Assembly (NCBI GenBank): GCA_030609055.1
Contig: JAUWCZ010000005.1
Coordinates: 1 to 46,762, forward strand
DNA: 46,762 nt
Direction: 5' to 3'
Source: Chloroflexota bacterium
Lineage (GTDB): Bacteria > Chloroflexota > Anaerolineae > Anaerolineales > UBA11858
Below the pieces are notes generated by a model, which worked only from the letters and a program-made list of their open reading frames with translations, ran no database searches and was not told the origin of the DNA. Positions within the stretch are counted from its first letter, which is position 1, and each line of letters starts with the position of its first letter. The position numbers and the translations under genes were made by a program. Positions 17,998 through 26,542 of the stretch are shown here, piece after piece.

Positions 17998-18891
17998 TTA
18001 GATCTGGATATAGGTGAGAAATGCAAAACCGCCATAGCGGGTTGGACCACCAACATCAGGAAGGAAATGGTGTATTTTTATTAATTCTTTTGCCTGCTTT
18101 GCTTGATCCAGATCTATCGACCTGGTGACTTCTTTACTGTTCCAAATCCAGGAGATCTCGGAAACCTCAAGACCTTGCCCTGAATGTAACATCGCCGCTG
18201 TTGGAATACCTGGAATGTGGCTGAATATTTTATGAACCGGTGGGTTATCATCTATTAGGATATGTTTAAAACCTTTGGATTTTGCTTCGATAAGCCGCTG
18301 GGCATGGTTAACGTGACAGTCAAAAAAGATTAGGGATCGGTCAGGGTCAAAGTCTGGAAAATCAAATGTCTGCCAATCGTGTTCAAAAAGCTTCGCGTTC
18401 AATTGATTATATTCGAGATGTTTTAAACTTCTATCGAAGCCATATAGATCTGCTTTAGGGCAAGCTTGGGATAACAGCCAGGTCGTGTGACCTTTCCAGA
18501 CCCCGCTTTCAACGATCAGGGCGGGATTTAATGCCCGGGCGAAGAGGTAAATCCAGAAGGCATTATGAAATCCGCTGCCATGCGTATTATCTGTTAGTGT
18601 CCGGCCTTGGTAGACCTCGAAAAAATCACGAATCAACACTTTTGAGTTGAAATTGGAATCCAGGTCGAAAAATCTGATACTAAAAAAACTGTCTGCGTAC
18701 TGGGCTAATTCATCGATCAGCAGATCCTGGTACTCAGGGTTGAGCATATAGGAATAGGCAGGATCATGAACATATTTCATCTTAAATTTTGGCTGTTCAT
18801 TTTCTTGAATATGATCCACTGTTCTAATAATTTGGATTCCGAAAATATTATTTAGAAGGGTTTTTATCAAACCTTTAAGTTTTGATAACAT
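17998..18891 (-). CDS. Putative class I SAM-dependent methyltransferase-like protein
   Basis: The 297-residue product has a motif-I-like segment IVESGVWKGHTTWLL near residue 125, then an acidic strand end LYGFDRS and later ILIDDNPP. This order resembles cephalosporin-hydroxylase or macrocin-O-methyltransferase-type proteins of glycan loci. I cannot identify the acceptor. It is on the opposite strand to its neighbours and bounded by the terminator at 17896-17936. A GAGGAGA ribosome-binding site lies just upstream of the ATG. Confidence 0.55.
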   Translation of the reverse strand: MLSKLKGLIKTLLNNIFGIQIIRTVDHIQENEQPKFKMKYVHDPAYSYMLNPEYQDLLIDELAQYADSFFSIRFFDLDSNFNSKVLIRDFFEVYQGRTLTDNTHGSGFHNAFWIYLFARALNPALIVESGVWKGHTTWLLSQACPKADLYGFDRSLKHLEYNQLNAKLFEHDWQTFDFPDFDPDRSLIFFDCHVNHAQRLIEAKSKGFKHILIDDNPPVHKIFSHIPGIPTAAMLHSGQGLEVSEISWIWNSKEVTRSIDLDQAKQAKELIKIHHFLPDVGGPTRYGGFAFLTYIQI

Positions 18892-19167
18892 GGATGGAAT
18901 CTCCTCGGAGAAAAAATTGAACTATTGTTGACTCGTCAACATTTTTAAAGAAAGAAATAGATGGAAAGATTTAGATCAGGCTGGTAAAACGAGTGATTGT
19001 GAAACGACAACTGCAGTTGATAAAATATTGAATACACAATTCCAATTTTACCAGTAAATAACCTCTCTGATTATTGAGGGTAGTGTGTAAAGTCTTTTCC
19101 TGGTTTTTTATATGCAGTTGTTTATTATTTTGGATGAATTAACAGATAAAATAAAAGGAACAATTGA
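18892..19167. other. Divergent intergenic region, 276 bp
   Basis: This region separates the minus-strand methyltransferase-like gene from the plus-strand GT-C gene, so at least two promoters are expected. AT-rich candidate -10 elements occur, such as TAAAAT at about 19147, but none has a convincing -35. The clearest element is the palindrome at 18926-18941. Confidence 0.45.
18926..18941. promoter_or_regulatory. Perfect 7-2-7 palindrome, possible operator
   Basis: TGTTGAC-TC-GTCAACA lies 35 bp before the start of the minus-strand gene. Its size and spacing fit a dimeric winged-helix repressor site; it is too short-looped to be a good RNA hairpin. The binding factor is unknown. Confidence 0.45.
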
Positions 19168-21162
19168 ATGGCCTCGATAATCCTGGTGGTATTTCTCCTG
19201 CTATTTATGATCCAATTTCTGTCTACCTCACAGAACCTGAGGGAATCAGTTATCAAAGCTTACCTGTTAATCTTCGGTTTTACTGCTATCCTTTCAGAGG
19301 TTTTATCACTTGCTGATCTAATAACCCGGCAAGGAGTTCTTGTTGCCTGGTTATTTCTTGCGGGATTGACTTTGATCTGGATGATTTTCAAATTCAAAGG
19401 AAAAAGAAAGAGAATGCAGCAAGGAGTAGTTTTAGATTGGGTAAGGCAATTATCCTGGATTGAAAGTTTGATTATTCTTAGTATTATATTTATTCTTATT
19501 CTTACATTGATAATTTCTTTAAAAGCACCCCCCAATAATTATGATTCAATGACATATCACATGGCTAGAGTAGCCCATTGGATCCAAAATAAAAGTATTA
19601 AGTTTTATCCCACATCAATTCCCCGTCAAAATTATTCCATGCCCCTGGCAGAATATATGATCCTGCATCTCCAATTACTTGGTCAATCGGATCAATTTGC
19701 GAATCTTGTCCAGTGGTCAGGATTTGTCATCGTGATTCTGACGGCGTCTGAGGTCGCAAAACAAATCAATGTATCCCGATCAGGTCAGCTGATAGCAGCT
19801 TTCTTTACAGCAACACTCCCAATGGCAATATTACAAAGCACGAGCACTCAGAATGATCTTACTACAGGTCTTTTCTGTTTGATATTTGCATATTACCTTT
19901 TCAAGACAATAAATTCACTCAAGTGGAGTGACATTTTTTATGCTGGTCTAAGCTTGGGTTTGGCACTCCTTACCAAGGGGACAGCATATATATACTGTGG
20001 TGTAATCGGACTCGTCATTGGTGGATACAGCATATTCAAGAAAAATCCAGCAATTCGATTGAAACTCATTCGCGTTTTCGGATTAATTATCATTTGTACA
20101 TTGATTCTTAACTCAGGGATATATTATCGGAATATAGATCTCTATTCCCATCCACTCTCGACAGCAACTGAAAGAATCACCAATGACAAACTTTCGATCA
20201 AGGTTTTATACGCAAATTTAGTTCGGAATGGCACTATGCAATTGGCAGTTCCTTTCCCAAAAGTCAATCAAATCTTTACCAGTAGAGTAATCACTCATCT
20301 GGGAGATAGTGCCTCAAATCCGGATTCCACCTTCCCGTGGACAAGATTTAAAATCCAATACCTTATCAATGATGATGAAGCTGGAAACCTGCTCCACTTT
20401 ATCCTAATCCTGATCGTCATTCTATTGCTTCCCTGGATTAAAACCGCCCCTAAAGAACCTCTATATTTGTACGCAGGAGCGGTAACCATTTCTGCTGTCA
20501 TGTTTTCTTTATTATTTAAATGGCAACCATGGGGAAACCGGTTGCAATTACCACTATTCTTCCTCGGATCCCCTCTAGTTGGATATATGAAGGATAGAAT
20601 AAAAGGATCTTACTTCCTGATTCTGCTGGGTATTTTCAGCTTCTTCTGCTACAGTGTGCCGTATGTTATGTTAAACTCAACTAGACCATTAGTACCAATA
20701 TTTAAGAAAGAATCGCATTTTCGGATTAATAAATTTTTTTCAAACAGACCTCATTTGTATGATGAATACGCTGAAATAATAGCCCCCTTCTACAATAATC
20801 GATCATCTGTGCTTCGAACTGATAGGCAAATGATGTATTTTTCAAGCAATATGTCTTTCTATGAAGATTACCAGAAAGTCATGAACGTAGTGAACGATCT
20901 AGAAGTAGAAGTTATTGGTTTATACCTTGATAGCAATCATTGGGAGTATCCAATCTGGGTCCTAGCAAATCGTAATGCTTCCGTGGGCGCTCCTCATTTT
21001 AAGCATGTAGCTGTGGAAGATATCTCCGCAAGATTGGATCCAGATATTGAAAACTTGCCAGAGTATATCATCTCTACGAGATTGTTAAATACTGAATCAA
21101 CCATTAGTAAAGAGTACAAAATAGTGATTGACACCCCCTCAATAACACTCCTGGTAAGATGA
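19168..21162 (+). CDS. GT-C fold integral membrane glycosyltransferase (GT39/PMT-like)
   Basis: The 664-residue protein has about 11-13 hydrophobic helices and a non-membrane C-terminal part (from about residue 510). In the first long loop, PNNYDSMTYHMARVAHW has the acidic residue expected for GT-C catalysis, which uses lipid-linked sugar donors on the outer face of the membrane. LLTKGTAYIY is another family-type segment. It is followed by the ABC exporter genes, suggesting late assembly or modification of the exported glycan. The donor and acceptor are unknown. The composition is AT-rich. Confidence 0.75.
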   Translation: MASIILVVFLLLFMIQFLSTSQNLRESVIKAYLLIFGFTAILSEVLSLADLITRQGVLVAWLFLAGLTLIWMIFKFKGKRKRMQQGVVLDWVRQLSWIESLIILSIIFILILTLIISLKAPPNNYDSMTYHMARVAHWIQNKSIKFYPTSIPRQNYSMPLAEYMILHLQLLGQSDQFANLVQWSGFVIVILTASEVAKQINVSRSGQLIAAFFTATLPMAILQSTSTQNDLTTGLFCLIFAYYLFKTINSLKWSDIFYAGLSLGLALLTKGTAYIYCGVIGLVIGGYSIFKKNPAIRLKLIRVFGLIIICTLILNSGIYYRNIDLYSHPLSTATERITNDKLSIKVLYANLVRNGTMQLAVPFPKVNQIFTSRVITHLGDSASNPDSTFPWTRFKIQYLINDDEAGNLLHFILILIVILLLPWIKTAPKEPLYLYAGAVTISAVMFSLLFKWQPWGNRLQLPLFFLGSPLVGYMKDRIKGSYFLILLGIFSFFCYSVPYVMLNSTRPLVPIFKKESHFRINKFFSNRPHLYDEYAEIIAPFYNNRSSVLRTDRQMMYFSSNMSFYEDYQKVMNVVNDLEVEVIGLYLDSNHWEYPIWVLANRNASVGAPHFKHVAVEDISARLDPDIENLPEYIISTRLLNTESTISKEYKIVIDTPSITLLVR

Positions 21163-21223
21163 TATAATCTCAATCTTTATGGCCTGAAAAATGATTTTTT
21201 CAAAAAGTGGACAAATATAAGAG

Positions 21224-22078
21224 ATGAAGATAAATAAAAGAGCGATAGAAAATCAGGAAAAGACCATAGTTATTGATACTAAAAAGAAAGGGTGGCGCCT
21301 GATTAATTGGCAGGAGCTTTGGCAGTACAGGGATTTATTCCTCTTCCTGGTCTGGCGTGACATAAAAACCAGATATGCCCAGTCTATCCTGGGTGTTGGA
21401 TGGGCGGTAATCCAACCTGTTTTTTCAATGATTGTCTTCACAATCGTATTTGGAAATATTGCCAAAGTCAGTTCGGAAGGTATGCCGTATGCAATTTTTA
21501 GTTACACAGCTTTAGTGCCCTGGACGTTCTTCTCGACCTCCCTGACCAGTGCCAGTGGTAGTTTAATCAGTTCAAAGAACCTGATTACAAAAGTTTATTT
21601 CCCGCGCTTGGTAATTCCAATTGCTCCCGTCTTGGGAAAAATGATTGATTTCGGTATTTCTTTCTTGATTCTACTGGGCTTAATGGTTTGGTTTGGTGTC
21701 AAACCAACGATCTGGTCATTAATGATCCCGGTTTTTATCTTATTAATGATGCTAACTTCTGCTGGTGTGGGAATGTGGCTAACAGCCCTGTCCATTCAAT
21801 ACAGGGATATCCGGTACGGATCTAACTTTTTTGTACAGTTACTGATGTATGCTTCTCCCGTGATCTACCCAGCCAGTAGTATTCCTGAAAAATATCAATT
21901 TATATACTCATTAAATCCAATGGTAGGAGTGATCGAAGGATTCCGGGCAGCGTTATTAGGTACCCGCGCTATGCCCTGGCAGTATCTGGGAATTGGTTCC
22001 CTGATGGCTGTGTTCTTTTTTGTAACTGGCGCCCTATATTTCCGGTCCATGGAACGTTATTTTGCAGATGTTGCCTGA
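21224..22078 (+). CDS. Polysaccharide ABC-transporter permease (Wzm/TagG type)
   Basis: This 284-residue ABC2-type permease has an amphipathic N-terminus and six predicted helices. The segment 'WRDIKTRYAQSILGVGW' after the first turn and the MYASPVIYP motif near residue 210 are typical of O-antigen and teichoic-acid exporters. It lies 54 bp before the matching ATPase. Together they should export an undecaprenyl-linked polysaccharide across the cytoplasmic membrane. Confidence 0.93.
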   Translation: MKINKRAIENQEKTIVIDTKKKGWRLINWQELWQYRDLFLFLVWRDIKTRYAQSILGVGWAVIQPVFSMIVFTIVFGNIAKVSSEGMPYAIFSYTALVPWTFFSTSLTSASGSLISSKNLITKVYFPRLVIPIAPVLGKMIDFGISFLILLGLMVWFGVKPTIWSLMIPVFILLMMLTSAGVGMWLTALSIQYRDIRYGSNFFVQLLMYASPVIYPASSIPEKYQFIYSLNPMVGVIEGFRAALLGTRAMPWQYLGIGSLMAVFFFVTGALYFRSMERYFADVA

Positions 22079-22132
22079 ACTGGATGATAGGATCAAATCT
22101 AATTGCTTTATTAAAAGCAGGAAATTGAGTAA

Positions 22133-23428
22133 ATGCGTATGTCCGATTATGCGATTAAGATAGAGAATTTATCCAAACGGTACAGAATTGGATATGAACA
22201 ACAAACCAGAGATACTTTTGCTGAAGTAATCTCGGATTGGATTTCCCGGCCAATTAAGAATTACCGGAGATTAAGAAGTTTGACTCAGTTTGATGAGACA
22301 AATGGAGAAGCCGAGGATATTATCTGGGCGTTAAAGAATGTTTCGGTTGCTATTAAACCCGGAGAAGTCATCGGCGTGATCGGAAAAAATGGTGCGGGGA
22401 AGAGTACCCTGCTGAAAATCTTAAGTCGGATTACTTACCCAACCAGCGGGAAAGTGGAGCTAAATGGACGTGTTTCCAGTTTACTTGAAGTGGGAACAGG
22501 GTTCCACCCGGAGTTAACCGGTCGTGAAAATGTATATCTTAATGGAACCATCCTGGGTATGACCAAGGATGAGATTGACCGAAAATATGATGAGATTGTA
22601 GATTTTTCCGGGGTAAGTAAATTTATTGATACTCCTGTAAAGTTTTACTCCAGCGGAATGGGTGTCCGATTAGCGTTCTCAGTTGCCGCCCACCTGGAAC
22701 CGGAAATATTGTTAATTGATGAAGTGCTTTCTGTTGGGGATGCGGCGTTTCAAAAAAAATCACTGGGAAAAATGGAAGAAGTCTCCCAAGAAGGTAGGAC
22801 CGTGCTATTTGTCAGCCATAATATGGGTGCCATCAGATCTCTCTGTTCCCGGGGAATCTTATTAGAAGAGGGTAGATTAGTAAAAGACGGTGAAGTTGAT
22901 AAGGTCATAAATTGTTATTTATCCAGCAAGGACATTTCCACAGCGGGGCGGCTAGGTTGGTCAGAAGCAGATGCACCGCAGGATAAAGAGCTCATCTTGT
23001 TTGGCATCGAGTTAGTTTCTAATACTGGCGAGGTCAAAACTACTTTTCAAATCGATGAAGGATTTGAAATCCGTATCCATTACCAGTTAAGAGAGGAAGT
23101 TAGAAACCTTCGACTCTATTTAAGATTTAAAACAACCATGGGTGAAACAGTTTTTGCCACCTATGAAGACGCTCAAATCCAGCAAGGATTTAATCGAAAA
23201 CCCGGGCATTATACTGCCAGCTGCAAAATACCTCCCAATATCTTAAATAATCTAACCTATAGAATTTATATCGGTTTTGATTCTCCGGGTCACAAAGTGT
23301 TAATTCCCGGCAGGGAATACCTCGAAGTTGATATTATTGATACCTCCGATGGATATCGATATGCAAAAGGGGCATTTGATGGCCCCATCCGCCCGGTGGT
23401 AAGTTGGCAGGTGGATGAACGAAAATAA
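22133..23428 (+). CDS. Polysaccharide ABC-transporter ATPase with Wzt C-terminal domain
   Basis: The 431-residue protein has Walker A GKNGAGKST, the signature YSSGMGVRLAF and Walker B EILLIDEVL followed by the H-loop VSHN. The unusual signature (SSGM in place of LSGGQ) is the norm in Wzt/TagH/KpsT. Residues from about 270 to the end form an extra beta-rich domain resembling Wzt_C, which in E. coli O8/O9a binds the modified non-reducing end of the polymer. This implies that the polymer is capped or modified before export. The ATG at 22139 is an alternative start. Confidence 0.93.
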   Translation: MRMSDYAIKIENLSKRYRIGYEQQTRDTFAEVISDWISRPIKNYRRLRSLTQFDETNGEAEDIIWALKNVSVAIKPGEVIGVIGKNGAGKSTLLKILSRITYPTSGKVELNGRVSSLLEVGTGFHPELTGRENVYLNGTILGMTKDEIDRKYDEIVDFSGVSKFIDTPVKFYSSGMGVRLAFSVAAHLEPEILLIDEVLSVGDAAFQKKSLGKMEEVSQEGRTVLFVSHNMGAIRSLCSRGILLEEGRLVKDGEVDKVINCYLSSKDISTAGRLGWSEADAPQDKELILFGIELVSNTGEVKTTFQIDEGFEIRIHYQLREEVRNLRLYLRFKTTMGETVFATYEDAQIQQGFNRKPGHYTASCKIPPNILNNLTYRIYIGFDSPGHKVLIPGREYLEVDIIDTSDGYRYAKGAFDGPIRPVVSWQVDERK

Positions 23429-23468
23429 TTGAGATTTCAGGATTCCTTTCATTGATGATAGTTTATAA

Positions 23469-24365
23469 ATGATGATGAATATTGTCTATTTTTCAAAGGG
23501 AGTACGGGGAAGCCGCTGCTTAGCTAAGATTTTAGATTCCGGCTTTCAGGTCAAGGCAGTTGTTGCTGTTAATCAGGAGGATGATCTGGAAAGCTTGGCC
23601 AATGAGTATGGTTTTCCAATCCTTATTCCAGAACAGCTGAACACAACAAAGACTGTCCAGGAATTAGAAGAGTACAATCCGGACCTATTTATTCTCTGCG
23701 GCTACAACAAAATCCTGAAACCGCTGATCTTTAATATTCCGCACAGGGGAACGATCAATCTGCATGGTGGGAAACTACCTGAGTACCGCGGAGCGGCACC
23801 CATAAATTGGCAGATCATTAATGGAGAGACTGCCGGCGGGTGTTCGATTCTTTATGTTGATGAGGGGATTGATACGGGAGACATTATTACTCAGGAGATT
23901 TACCCCATTAAAGCGGAAGATACCCACGCTATTATCCTGGAGAAGACATTATCCATCTTTCCTCCTCTTTTAGTAAATGTGCTCCAACAGGTTGAGGATG
24001 GGACAGTAAAATCCGTCCCTCAGGATCCTCTTGAGGGAGGGTATTATTCCCGCCGCTATCCCCGGGACAGCCAGATAAATTGGCAATTGATGGATGATGT
24101 CCAGATCCACAACCTGGTTAGGGGTATGCATGGACCCTATCCGGCGGCCTTTACTTTCCGGGGTAATACGAAAATTGAAATCGATAAAACACAGCTTCTG
24201 CAGAAATCCATTACCGGGACAGTCGGTCATGTTCCTCAAAAACGAGGAAAACATGTCATTGTTATAGCAAAAAACCGTGGCTTGCTAATTGAGAAAATCA
24301 CTATTGATGGTCAAGGGATTAATCCGTCGGATTTCTTTAAGGTTGGAGATGATTTAAGACCATAA
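23469..24365 (+). CDS. Amino-sugar N-formyltransferase (methionyl-tRNA formyltransferase-like)
   Basis: The 298-residue protein keeps the formyltransferase catalytic triad: N97 and H99 in INLHGGKLPEYRGAAP and D135 in GIDTGD, with the same spacing as E. coli Fmt. Its place in a sugar locus, followed by an epimerase and a PLP aminotransferase, suggests it formylates an NDP-4-amino-sugar with N10-formyl-tetrahydrofolate, as VioF- or WbkC-type enzymes do. The C-terminal third is not a clear Fmt C-domain. The start could be any of three consecutive ATGs. True initiator-tRNA formylation cannot be excluded but is less likely here. Confidence 0.82.
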   Translation: MMMNIVYFSKGVRGSRCLAKILDSGFQVKAVVAVNQEDDLESLANEYGFPILIPEQLNTTKTVQELEEYNPDLFILCGYNKILKPLIFNIPHRGTINLHGGKLPEYRGAAPINWQIINGETAGGCSILYVDEGIDTGDIITQEIYPIKAEDTHAIILEKTLSIFPPLLVNVLQQVEDGTVKSVPQDPLEGGYYSRRYPRDSQINWQLMDDVQIHNLVRGMHGPYPAAFTFRGNTKIEIDKTQLLQKSITGTVGHVPQKRGKHVIVIAKNRGLLIEKITIDGQGINPSDFFKVGDDLRP

Positions 24366-24386
24366 TTATCAAGAGGAAGGCATGAA

Positions 24387-25367
24387 ATGAGCAAGGTATT
24401 AATTACGGGAGGAGCGGGTTTCATTGGATCGTATGTCTGCCATAAACTTCTGGATATGGGTCATGAGGTTGTTGTCTTTGACGCATTTATCCATTATATT
24501 TCTCCACTTAAGAGCATTTTAAAGCAGTATACAGAATTGCGATTTCAGGGAATTGCTGACCAGATTGATTTCCGCCGGGGAGACACGCGAGATAAGGCTC
24601 ATTTGCGACGCGTGATTCTGGAAACCCAACCGGAAAGGATTTTACATCTGGCCGCGCTGCCGATAGCTGATCTGTCTAACCGACACTCTGAGGAGGCGCT
24701 TACTAGCATTCTGGAAGGTGCTGTGAACGTGCTCGAAGTGCTTAGAGATGTTGATTTTGTAGAGCGATTTGTCTATATCTCCTCATCAATGATTTACGGA
24801 GATTTTGAAGAAATTCCCGCTCCAGAGGATCATCCGAAACGGCCAAAGGAAATCTATGGTGGGACTAAATATGCCGGGGAAGTAATGACAGAAACTTACA
24901 GCCGCCGCTATGGAATCCCCTACAGCATTGTCCGGCCATCGGCTGTTTATGGTCCCTATGATGTCAACCGACGGGTAAGTCAAATATTTGTAGAAAACGC
25001 CTTGTTAGGAAAACCGATCACACTTTTCAGTGGAGGTCTCCAAGCCCTTGATTTTACCTATGTTGAGGATACCGCAGATGGAATAATTAAAGTAATGTTT
25101 CATGAAAATGGAGTGGGGAATGCGTTTAATATTACCTACGGGCATGGATATACCCTGAGGGAATTTGCTGAGATTCTCCAGGGTCATTTTCCACATCTGG
25201 AGGTAAGGATTGTTGAGGAAGAAGATGTCTTTCGTCCAAAACGGGGCGCTTTGTCAATTGAAAAAGCCAAACAAATGGTGGGGTATGATCCCCAGGTATC
25301 CCTGGAGGAGGGCATAAAACAGTATCTGGAAGTCTACCGGAAACTGGAAGTATTCAATAATAAATAA
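24387..25367 (+). CDS. NAD-dependent nucleotide-sugar epimerase/dehydratase
   Basis: This 326-residue extended SDR has GGAGFIGS at residues 8-15 and Y-x3-K in YGGTKYAGE. 'SRRYGIPYSIVRPSAVYGP' and 'FTYVEDTADGI' are typical family segments. A GAGGAAGG site lies upstream of the ATG. It stands between the formyltransferase and the aminotransferase and probably acts on the same sugar nucleotide. The reaction is not resolvable from sequence. Confidence 0.85.
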   Translation: MSKVLITGGAGFIGSYVCHKLLDMGHEVVVFDAFIHYISPLKSILKQYTELRFQGIADQIDFRRGDTRDKAHLRRVILETQPERILHLAALPIADLSNRHSEEALTSILEGAVNVLEVLRDVDFVERFVYISSSMIYGDFEEIPAPEDHPKRPKEIYGGTKYAGEVMTETYSRRYGIPYSIVRPSAVYGPYDVNRRVSQIFVENALLGKPITLFSGGLQALDFTYVEDTADGIIKVMFHENGVGNAFNITYGHGYTLREFAEILQGHFPHLEVRIVEEEDVFRPKRGALSIEKAKQMVGYDPQVSLEEGIKQYLEVYRKLEVFNNK

Positions 25368-25395
25368 ATTTATTCAGTAAAATCGGACGTGGACC

Positions 25396-25401
25396 AAGGA
25401 G
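25396..25401 (+). promoter_or_regulatory. Ribosome-binding site that sets the aminotransferase start
   Basis: AAGGAG is 5 bp before the ATG at 25407. It supports that codon over the in-frame GTG at 25389, which would place this site inside the gene. Confidence 0.75.
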
Positions 25402-25406
25402 TAAAA

Positions 25407-26540
25407 ATGCGAAAAATTCCCTTGTGCATCCCATACACCGGGCAGGAAGAAAAAGATGCCGTAAATGCAGTGATCGACTCTGGATGGTATGCACACGGTC
25501 CAAAAAACAAGGAATTTGAAGAAGGATTTGCGGAATATCTGGGTGTAAAACATGCCCTTTCGATGAATTCCTGTACTTCCGCCCTCCATTTAGCGATTGA
25601 GGGTTTGGGAATCACGGGAGAAGTTATCATTCCCAGCTTCACATTTGTGGCGTCAGCAAACGCCGTGATAACTGGTGGTGCCCGACCCGTGTTTGCAGAT
25701 ATTGAGTATGAAACCTGTAATATTGATCCTGCTTCGATCGAACGGTTAATTTCTCCCAACACGGAAGCCATAATGCCCGTCCACTTTGGCGGCCAAAGCG
25801 CGGATATGACGGCGGTGATGGATATTGCAGATAAGCATAATTTACACGTGATTGAAGATTCGGCAGAAACCATTGGAGGGGAACATTATCGTCAGTATAC
25901 CGGTACATTTGGTGTGGGGTGTTTTTCATTTTATCCCACAAAGAATCTAACCACCGGGGAAGGTGGGATGCTGACTACTGATGATGATGAATTGGCAATA
26001 AAAGTTAAAGCTCTCTTGGCCCATGGGATAGATAAAACTACCTACGAAAGGGAGGATATGGATAAAGCCTGGTTCAGATCTTCTAGCCGAATCGGTTACA
26101 ACTTCCGGATGAGCAATATCCTGGCCGCAATTGGGGTGGAGCAGTTAAAGAAACTTCCGGATATGAACAGGAAACGTCGAAAACTGGCTGCAAGATTAAC
26201 AGAGTCACTATCAGAAATCCCGGAAATCAAACCACCGTTGGAAAAACCGGAAAATAAACATGTTTACCAAATGTATACTGTCAGGGTTGCCGAGGGTATC
26301 GATCGGGATGCGTTCGTTCAGAGATTAAACACTATAGGGATTGGCGCTTCAATCCATTTCTACCCGCCAGTACACCATATGTCACCTTACCGCGGGGACC
26401 AATACAGGAGAGATGACTTATCTATTACTGAAAGAGTAATTGAAGAAATTGTCACTTTGCCCATGTATCCCCAAATGACAGATGAAGATTTAAGTTATAT
26501 GGTGGAAGCCATCCAGAATACGCTAGCTGAACTGAAGTAA
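25407..26540 (+). CDS. PLP-dependent NDP-sugar aminotransferase (DegT/DnrJ/EryC1, perosamine-synthase-like)
   Basis: The 377-residue fold-type-I aminotransferase has 'IPSFTFVASANAVITGGARPV' in abbreviated form (PSFTFVASANA...GARPVFADI), VIEDSAET before the cofactor pocket, and the PLP Lys in FYPTKNLTTGEGGM. These match sugar 4-aminotransferases such as perosamine synthase, VioA or ArnB. With gmd (GDP-4-keto-6-deoxymannose) and rmlB (dTDP-4-keto-6-deoxyglucose) both in the locus, either keto-sugar could be its substrate. The upstream formyltransferase would act on the product. The GT4 gene starts 2 bp after its stop. Confidence 0.9.
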   Translation: MRKIPLCIPYTGQEEKDAVNAVIDSGWYAHGPKNKEFEEGFAEYLGVKHALSMNSCTSALHLAIEGLGITGEVIIPSFTFVASANAVITGGARPVFADIEYETCNIDPASIERLISPNTEAIMPVHFGGQSADMTAVMDIADKHNLHVIEDSAETIGGEHYRQYTGTFGVGCFSFYPTKNLTTGEGGMLTTDDDELAIKVKALLAHGIDKTTYEREDMDKAWFRSSSRIGYNFRMSNILAAIGVEQLKKLPDMNRKRRKLAARLTESLSEIPEIKPPLEKPENKHVYQMYTVRVAEGIDRDAFVQRLNTIGIGASIHFYPPVHHMSPYRGDQYRRDDLSITERVIEEIVTLPMYPQMTDEDLSYMVEAIQNTLAELK

Positions 26541-26542
26541 TT

